Origin: Phycisphaerae bacterium
GTDB lineage: Bacteria; Planctomycetota; Phycisphaerae; Phycisphaerales; SM1A02
DNA: 9,407 bases
Assembly (NCBI GenBank): GCA_016873375.1
Contig: VGXJ01000051.1
Coordinates: 1 to 9,407, forward strand
Reading direction: 5' to 3'
Notes under the pieces: generated by a model
Databases searched by the model: none
What the model was told of the DNA's origin: nothing
The model's input: only the letters and a program-made list of their open reading frames with translations
In this document: piece by piece, positions 5,388 through 9,407 of the stretch
Numbering within the stretch: the stretch's first letter is position 1
Layout: each line of letters begins with the position of its first letter
Position numbers and translations under genes: made by a program

Positions 5388-7661
5388 TCATTGATGCACG
5401 GCTTGGACGCCCGAGGGCGTCTTGGACGCGAAGCCGACGCCGTCGAGGAACTCGACCTGGCCGGTGGCCACGTCGTACATCGAGCCGACGATCGCGATCT
5501 CGCCGCTTCGTGCCATCGCTGCGAGCGTGGGGCTGTTGTCCTTGATCCACTCGATGGTGTTGCGCACGTTGATCGCCGCGACCCGGTCGACGAACGCGCT
5601 GTTCTTTGCCGAGCGGTCATCCTGCGTGCGCGTTTCCATGCGCACGGCCTCGGCGATGGGTTCGACGATCGAGCCGAGGTTGGTGAGGCCCGTGGCTGCG
5701 ACGGGATCGACGCCTTGGTGCACGAAGTCGCAGGTGGCCTTGACCGCGCCGCAGCGCGTGTGGCCCATGACCAGGATGAGCTTGGCGCCGGCCATCTTGC
5801 AGGCGAACTCGAGGCTGCCGAGCACCTTGGGGCTGGCGACGTTGCCGGCCAGGCGCACGTTGAACATGTCGCCGATGCCCTGGTCGAAGATCAGTTCAGC
5901 CGGGACGCGCGAGTCGATGCCGGAGAGGACCGCGACCATGGGGTGCTGGCCGGCGGCGGTGGCATCGACCTGGCGCACGAGATCGCGCTGCAGTCGACGG
6001 CCCGAGATGAACCGCTCGTTGCCTTCGCGCAACAGGGCAAGGACCTTGCCGGGCGTGAGCGAGGCCTGGACTTCCTTCGTACTGTGATCGACATACTGCA
6101 CGCGATCGTCGATGTTGTAGTGGTCCTTGAAGCCGACGAGGCTCGTGGTGATGCCGCGGGCCGGTGCGATCTCCTTGACGAACTCGTTGATCTGCGCGAG
6201 CGCATCGGGATCGATGTAGTCGGTCATGCGGGCATCGAGCACGACTTGGTCGCCCTTGCCGAAGCCCGCGAGCGTGGTCGCGAGCTGGGCTCGGTTCAGG
6301 AACGTGGCCTGCGTGCCGAGTTCCACGCGGTGCACAAGGCCGCCAACATGGTCTTCCTTGATGACCTTCGGTCCGGCGCGCAGGTTGCTCCAGAGGACGA
6401 ACGCCAGGCTGGTGGCCAGGCCCAGGCCGACGCCAAGCAGCAGATCCGTGAAGACGATGGCCGACACGGTGACCACGAAGGGCACGAACTGCGCGAGGCC
6501 GGTGGCCCACATCGAGCGGAAGATCGAGGGGTTGGCGAGCTTCCAGCCGGTGAAGATGAGGACCGCGGCGAGGGCGGCCAGCGGGATGCTGTTGAGAAGC
6601 CCCGGGACCAGAAGCACGCTGCCCAGGAGCAGGATGCCGTGGAAGATCGCGGCGTTGCGCGTGCGACCGCCGGCGCTGGCGTTGACCGAGCTGCGCACGA
6701 TGACGCTCGTCATCGGAAGGCCGCCCACCATGCCGGCGAGCATGTTGCCCACACCCTGCGCGACGAGCTCGCGGTTGGCCGGCGAGACGCGGCGCTGCGG
6801 ATCAAGCTTGTCGGTGGCTTCGAGGTTGAGGAGCGTTTCGATCGACGCGACGACGGCGAGCGTGACCGCTGCGACCCAGACGCCGCCGTTCATGATCTGG
6901 CTGAAGTCGGGCAGCGTGACGAGTGACGACCACGTGAAGCCATTCTGCCCGATCACGGGCACGTTCACGAGGTGCGTGCCGTCGATGGCTAGCGACGAGC
7001 CAGTGCGGATGAGGAGCTCGCTGGCCAGCGTGCCCAGGACGACCGCGGCGAGCGCACCCGGGAACAGGGTTTTCTTGAGCGGTGTCTTGTCCCAGACGAT
7101 GAGCGTGGTCAGCGCCACCGCGCCCACGATCGCGGCACCGGGCAGGAACGCCTGCAGTGCATGCACAAGGGCGGTGAACGTGTTGTCGCCGTCGGCTTGC
7201 GCGAACGACATGTCGCCTTCCCAATCCTTGTCGTAGCCGATGAGGTGGGGGATCTGCTTCAGGATGAGCAGCACGCCGATGGCGGCGAGCAGGCCCTTGA
7301 TGACGTTGGTGGGGAAGTACTTGGCCAGCACGCCCGCCTTGGCCAGGCCGAAGGCCAGCTGCATCGCACCGGCCAGGAGCACGGCCAGCAGGAAGGTCTG
7401 GAATGAGCCAAGACCATTGATCTGGGCGAGCACGATCGCTGCCAGGCCGGCTGCGGGGCCGCTGACGCTGACGTGGCTGCCGCTCAGGGCGCCCACGACG
7501 ATGCCGCCGATCACGCCCGAGACCAGGCCCGAGAAGAGCGGTGCGCCGGAGGCGAGCGCAATGCCGAGGCAGAGCGGCACCGCCACCAGGAACACGACGA
7601 GGCCGGACACGAGGTCAGAAACGAGGGATGGGCGGTCTGCCCGGGCGGCAAGAGTGGTCAT
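5388..7661 (-). CDS. SulP anion transporter fused to STAS and beta-carbonic-anhydrase domains
   Basis: This 757-residue fusion starts with a membrane core (about 14-425, roughly ten or more hydrophobic segments) of the SulP family. It has the early VAVPLCLGIALASG and SGSHVSVSGPAAGL segments and the MTSVIVRSSVNASAGGRTR region. A STAS-like domain (about 437-530, LDARMTDYIDPDAL) follows. Residues 535-745 form a beta-class carbonic anhydrase with DQGIGDMF, RLAGN and GHTRCGAV. Such fusions are thought to import bicarbonate or other anions and interconvert CO2 and HCO3- at the inner membrane. The zinc set is incomplete: His634 and Cys637 and the Asp583-Arg585 dyad are present, but the first Cys (expected in the SCIDSR context) is Gly581 (SGIDSR, codon GGC at 5921-5919). 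The anhydrase may be inactive or use another ligand. There is no good Shine-Dalgarno before ATG 7661; the start is chosen as the first ATG before the family N-terminus. It is convergent with the kinase gene. Confidence 0.93.
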   Translation of the reverse strand: MTTLAARADRPSLVSDLVSGLVVFLVAVPLCLGIALASGAPLFSGLVSGVIGGIVVGALSGSHVSVSGPAAGLAAIVLAQINGLGSFQTFLLAVLLAGAMQLAFGLAKAGVLAKYFPTNVIKGLLAAIGVLLILKQIPHLIGYDKDWEGDMSFAQADGDNTFTALVHALQAFLPGAAIVGAVALTTLIVWDKTPLKKTLFPGALAAVVLGTLASELLIRTGSSLAIDGTHLVNVPVIGQNGFTWSSLVTLPDFSQIMNGGVWVAAVTLAVVASIETLLNLEATDKLDPQRRVSPANRELVAQGVGNMLAGMVGGLPMTSVIVRSSVNASAGGRTRNAAIFHGILLLGSVLLVPGLLNSIPLAALAAVLIFTGWKLANPSIFRSMWATGLAQFVPFVVTVSAIVFTDLLLGVGLGLATSLAFVLWSNLRAGPKVIKEDHVGGLVHRVELGTQATFLNRAQLATTLAGFGKGDQVVLDARMTDYIDPDALAQINEFVKEIAPARGITTSLVGFKDHYNIDDRVQYVDHSTKEVQASLTPGKVLALLREGNERFISGRRLQRDLVRQVDATAAGQHPMVAVLSGIDSRVPAELIFDQGIGDMFNVRLAGNVASPKVLGSLEFACKMAGAKLILVMGHTRCGAVKATCDFVHQGVDPVAATGLTNLGSIVEPIAEAVRMETRTQDDRSAKNSAFVDRVAAINVRNTIEWIKDNSPTLAAMARSGEIAIVGSMYDVATGQVEFLDGVGFASKTPSGVQAVHQ

Positions 7662-7719
7662 GGGTGGAAAGTGAGGCTTCTCTTTGTGCGGAGGGAACTT
7701 TAGTGGACTGGTGACTTCT

Positions 7720-7752
7720 GAGTTTGACCGACTTCAAGTTTTATTGAAACTC
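7720..7752. promoter_or_regulatory. AT-rich inverted repeats in divergent intergenic region
   Basis: The 142 bp between the divergent SulP-anhydrase gene and the 7804 gene must hold both promoters. It contains the only AT-rich patch nearby. GAGTTT (7720-7725) pairs with AAACTC (7747-7752), and nested TTCAA (7733-7737) pairs with TTGAA (7744-7748). TTGACC (7725-7730) resembles a -35 box on the plus strand, but no -10 lies at proper spacing. It is probably a regulatory region; individual promoters are not resolved. Confidence 0.3.
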
Positions 7753-7776
7753 GCGTGGGGAGGTAAGCAGGCTGGC

Positions 7777-7803
7777 ATGGTGATGAGACGGCCCGAGGGT
7801 TGA
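7777..7803 (+). other. Possible 8-codon leader ORF abutting the next start
   Basis: ATG GTG ATG AGA CGG CCC GAG GGT TGA encodes MVMRRPEG. Its TGA is immediately followed by the ATG of the 7804 gene in the same frame. A GGAGGT (7759-7764) lies upstream but at 12 bases, too far for good pairing. It may be a translated leader or chance. Confidence 0.2.
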
Positions 7804-8367
7804 ATGGTGCAAGCGACCACCAAGGCTGCAGATCCTGTGAGCATTGACTCCCCGGACAAGCTCTTCCCGGAGCTCGGCGAGGCCTACGCCGAGTGTGCGA
7901 AGGTGCTCAAGAGGTTTTATGACAGCGGTGGACAGGATGCACCAGCGTGGGCCGACGCCTTCACGCTCGAGTGCAAGCAACTGTCCCTGATCGTGCGATC
8001 GAATGCCATGCTCGCTGCGCATCCGGAATGGAAAGACATCAGCAGGCAGTGGTACGACAGCAGTGTGAAGCAGGCTGCTGCGGGATACCGCAAACAAGCC
8101 AAACGATTCCTAGAGCTCTCGGCGGCCTGGGGAACCAAATCGCGGACTCGCAAGGGGGATGAGGAGGCCGGAGAGCGCTTCCATGCATTGAATCAGAAGG
8201 CCTCGGAGTACCTGGCGTCAATAGATCCCTCGATGAGGGCCAAGTTCGACCAGCAGTATCTCGCGGGGCCTGAAGCTTCAAGGGCTGCTCGTCAGGAAGC
8301 CAACGAGGCGAGGACCATCTTTGCGCAGCACCTCGGTCTGCAGAGCGATGCTTCCGGTCCTCAATGA
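7804..8367 (+). CDS. Hypothetical helical protein, unrecognised
   Basis: I do not recognise this 187-residue protein. It has no signal peptide, membrane segment, or obvious catalytic or nucleotide-binding motif. It is charged and looks almost entirely helical (for example LGEAYAECAKVLKRFYDSG, KQAAAGYRKQAKRFLELSAA, ASRAARQEANEARTIFAQHL), with several Trp residues spaced through the first two thirds. GAGGG (7795-7799) precedes the ATG by four bases and supports the start. Codon use differs from neighbours: five of its twelve Arg codons are AGG, and it uses ATA, CTA and TCA, whereas I found only about three AGG codons in the 537-codon kinase gene. This hints at recent acquisition or relaxed, low expression. 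It runs in the same direction as the PadR gene, which has its own promoter 5 bp after this stop, so operon membership is doubtful. Confidence 0.6.
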   Translation: MVQATTKAADPVSIDSPDKLFPELGEAYAECAKVLKRFYDSGGQDAPAWADAFTLECKQLSLIVRSNAMLAAHPEWKDISRQWYDSSVKQAAAGYRKQAKRFLELSAAWGTKSRTRKGDEEAGERFHALNQKASEYLASIDPSMRAKFDQQYLAGPEASRAARQEANEARTIFAQHLGLQSDASGPQ

Positions 8368-8371
8368 CCCC

Positions 8372-8401
8372 TTGACCATGACACTATGCGACGCATAGTA
8401 T
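8372..8401 (+). promoter_or_regulatory. Sigma70-type promoter of padR-like gene
   Basis: TTGACC (8372-8377, five of six to the -35 consensus) is followed 16 bp later by CATAGT (8394-8399), or 18 bp later by TAGTAT (8396-8401); each matches the -10 consensus at four of six. Transcription would start near 8406-8408, just before the GGAGG of the PadR-like gene, giving an unusually short leader. The spacer is filled by the 17-bp palindrome. Confidence 0.6.
8383..8399. promoter_or_regulatory. Perfect 17-bp palindromic operator, probably for PadR autorepression
   Basis: ACTATGCG A CGCATAGT is an exact 8-bp inverted repeat with a single central base. It occupies the spacer and overlaps the -10 box of the padR-like promoter. 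PadR proteins are dimers that bind palindromes at their own promoters, so autorepression is the simplest reading. The palindrome is seen directly; the binding is inferred. Confidence 0.75.
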
Positions 8402-8420
8402 GCCGTGTGGAGGCTCTCCC

Positions 8421-8768
8421 ATGGCGAATGTCGACGGTGAATTCCTGCGCGGTGCCGGTTCGGTGGCGGTGCTCAAGCTGCTTGAGCGCGGCGAGATGTA
8501 CGGCTATGAGATCGTCGAGGCGCTCGAGCGCCGGACCGACGGCGTGCTGGCCATGGGGCAGAGCACGCTGTACCCCATGCTCTACAACCTCGAGTCGAAG
8601 GGCTTCGTGACGGCGCGATGGGATGAAACGGGCGCGCGACCGCGCAAGTACTACCGATTGACGGCTGATGGCCGCAAGAAGCTTGCGGCCGATGCCAAGA
8701 GCTGGCACCGGCTCACCGTGGCGATGGAATCGCTCGGGCTGACGAGCGTGCAGGGGGTGCTGGCATGA
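8421..8768 (+). CDS. PadR-family transcriptional regulator
   Basis: A 115-residue winged-helix repressor of the short PadR (PadR-s2) type. YGYEI (27-31) is the hallmark of helix 2. QSTLYPMLYNLES (47-59) is the recognition helix, and RPRKYYRLTADGRK (73-86) is the wing, ending in the usual TADGRKKL. The short C-terminal helix (88-105) should form the dimer. The frame is open to an ATG at 8400, but that codon lies inside the promoter palindrome, upstream of the likely transcription start. ATG 8421 has GGAGG (8409-8413) seven bases before it and is chosen. Its stop overlaps the next start as ATGA, so translation is coupled to the HAAS-like membrane gene. PadR-s2 genes are commonly followed by such membrane partners. 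Confidence 0.93.
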   Translation: MANVDGEFLRGAGSVAVLKLLERGEMYGYEIVEALERRTDGVLAMGQSTLYPMLYNLESKGFVTARWDETGARPRKYYRLTADGRKKLAADAKSWHRLTVAMESLGLTSVQGVLA

Positions 8769-9407
8769 GCCCTGATCCCGAAGCCATGGGCCAGGCGCTG
8801 CCCGCCGGGATCGCCGCACTCATCGAGCGCGTCGTCAGGGCCACGCGGCTGCGACGCGCTGAGCGTGACGAAGTGCGCCGCGAGCTGGCGTCGCACTTTG
8901 CCGAGGCGCTTGCGGCGGGGACAGCGCCCGCAGCGGCGATCGCCGCGTATGGCGATGCGAAGGCATCGGCGCGTGCCCTGCGCGCTGCTGCGATCGCCAA
9001 GCGATCACCGATCGATCGGGCGCTTGGCCAGATGTTCCGGTTCGCAGCCTTGGGTGTTGGCACGTTGGCTGCGGTGTATGTCCTGTTCGGGCTTTACTTG
9101 GCGGCGAATGGGCCGCGTGTGTCGTTCGATCCGTTGGCGCGGTTGGCTGATGTCCTGCCCAAGCCGGCCCGTGCCGAGGATGTGGCATGGCCGCGCTACC
9201 GCGAGATCCTGCCGCGGCTGGGGCTCACGGAACATGCGGACGATGCGAATGTGGCGACGGACCGGATCGATGGTGGTGCGAACTGGCCCGGCCGCGCGCC
9301 GACCGATGAGCAGGGGGCCACATGGGATGAGCAGCGTGCATGGTGCGATGCACACGCGGCTGATCTTGCCGCCCTGCGGGTGGCGACGAAGCTGCCAGTG
9401 CTTGGCA
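8765..9407 (+). CDS. PadR-associated membrane protein with HAAS-like N-terminal domain (3' truncated)
   Basis: The frame opens at ATG 8765, overlaps the PadR stop by four bases (ATGA), and has no stop to the window end, giving 214 visible residues. Residues 14-75 are helical, charged and Ala-rich (IERVVRATRLRRAERDEVRR, then ELASHFAEALAAG, then AAIAAYGDAKASARALR). This is the pattern of HAAS/DUF1700-like domains that sit beside PadR genes (helix, E(V/L)xxHxxEAL helix, then the xFGD-type helix, here YGD). A single membrane segment follows (about 93-114, FAALGVGTLAAVYVLFGLYL). The rest is probably outside the membrane, with AWPRYREILPRLGL (141-154) and no domain I recognise. The module probably links membrane or envelope state to PadR-controlled genes; its exact role is unknown. 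The coupling to padR and lack of any gap make an operon nearly certain. Confidence 0.8.
   Translation, partial: MSPDPEAMGQALPAGIAALIERVVRATRLRRAERDEVRRELASHFAEALAAGTAPAAAIAAYGDAKASARALRAAAIAKRSPIDRALGQMFRFAALGVGTLAAVYVLFGLYLAANGPRVSFDPLARLADVLPKPARAEDVAWPRYREILPRLGLTEHADDANVATDRIDGGANWPGRAPTDEQGATWDEQRAWCDAHAADLAALRVATKLPVLG

Noticed and set aside
5220..6926. Long open frame of 568 codons on the plus strand
   Set aside because: It lies entirely antisense to the SulP-anhydrase gene apart from its first bases in the kinase tail. Its translation is dominated by Asp, Glu, Arg, His and Gly with no fold-like pattern, which is typical of the complement of GC-rich coding DNA.
8400..8420. Earlier ATG for the PadR protein
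   Set aside because: The codon is part of the promoter palindrome region and would lie upstream of the predicted transcription start; ATG 8421 has a well-spaced GGAGG.
1..9407. CRISPR arrays, insertion sequences, integrase or phage genes
   Set aside because: No regularly spaced repeats, transposase motifs or terminal inverted repeats with duplications were found; the tRNA gene has no adjacent integrase or visible attachment-site duplication.

Overview
The window is GC-rich, gene-dense bacterial DNA. It most probably comes from a planctomycete, perhaps the Phycisphaerae. The main pointers are a secreted protein ending in a short two-loop dockerin with a terminal Cys (a style I associate with that group), a PadR regulator overlapping a HAAS-like membrane gene, and the codon and base composition. 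This placement is inference; no rRNA or taxonomic marker is present.

Layout, left to right. (1) 1-495 (+): C-terminal end of a TPR-like protein. It overlaps tail-to-tail by 19 bp with a small sulfotransferase (477-1046, -). A tRNA-Pro(CGG) gene (1088-1162, -) lies 41 nt upstream of the sulfotransferase on the same strand, so one transcript may carry both. (2) 1163-1464: a long non-coding leader with several inverted repeats. It precedes a Cys-rich exported protein with two PPC-like beta domains and a C-terminal dockerin (1465-3042, +), closed by a very strong intrinsic terminator. (3) 3211-5379 (+): a two-gene nitric-oxide-sensing unit, made of an H-NOX haem sensor and, 3 nt later, a hybrid histidine kinase with an HNOBA domain. 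(4) 5388-7661 (-): a SulP anion transporter fused to STAS and beta-carbonic-anhydrase domains. The first zinc-ligand Cys of the anhydrase is replaced by Gly. (5) 7804-8367 (+): an unrecognised helical protein with atypical Arg codon use. (6) 8421 to the window end (+): a PadR-HAAS pair, with a perfect 17-bp palindrome in the promoter spacer that looks like the PadR autoregulatory operator. The HAAS-like gene runs off the window.

Together the window holds one clear sensory pathway (H-NOX to HNOBA kinase to receiver, with no local output protein), one inorganic-carbon or anion transport gene, one regulator/membrane-protein module, and one extracellular attachment protein. I see no mobile element, CRISPR array or phage gene. 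The most unusual observations are the broken zinc site in the SulP-anhydrase fusion, the operator embedded in the PadR promoter, and the tRNA/sulfotransferase arrangement.
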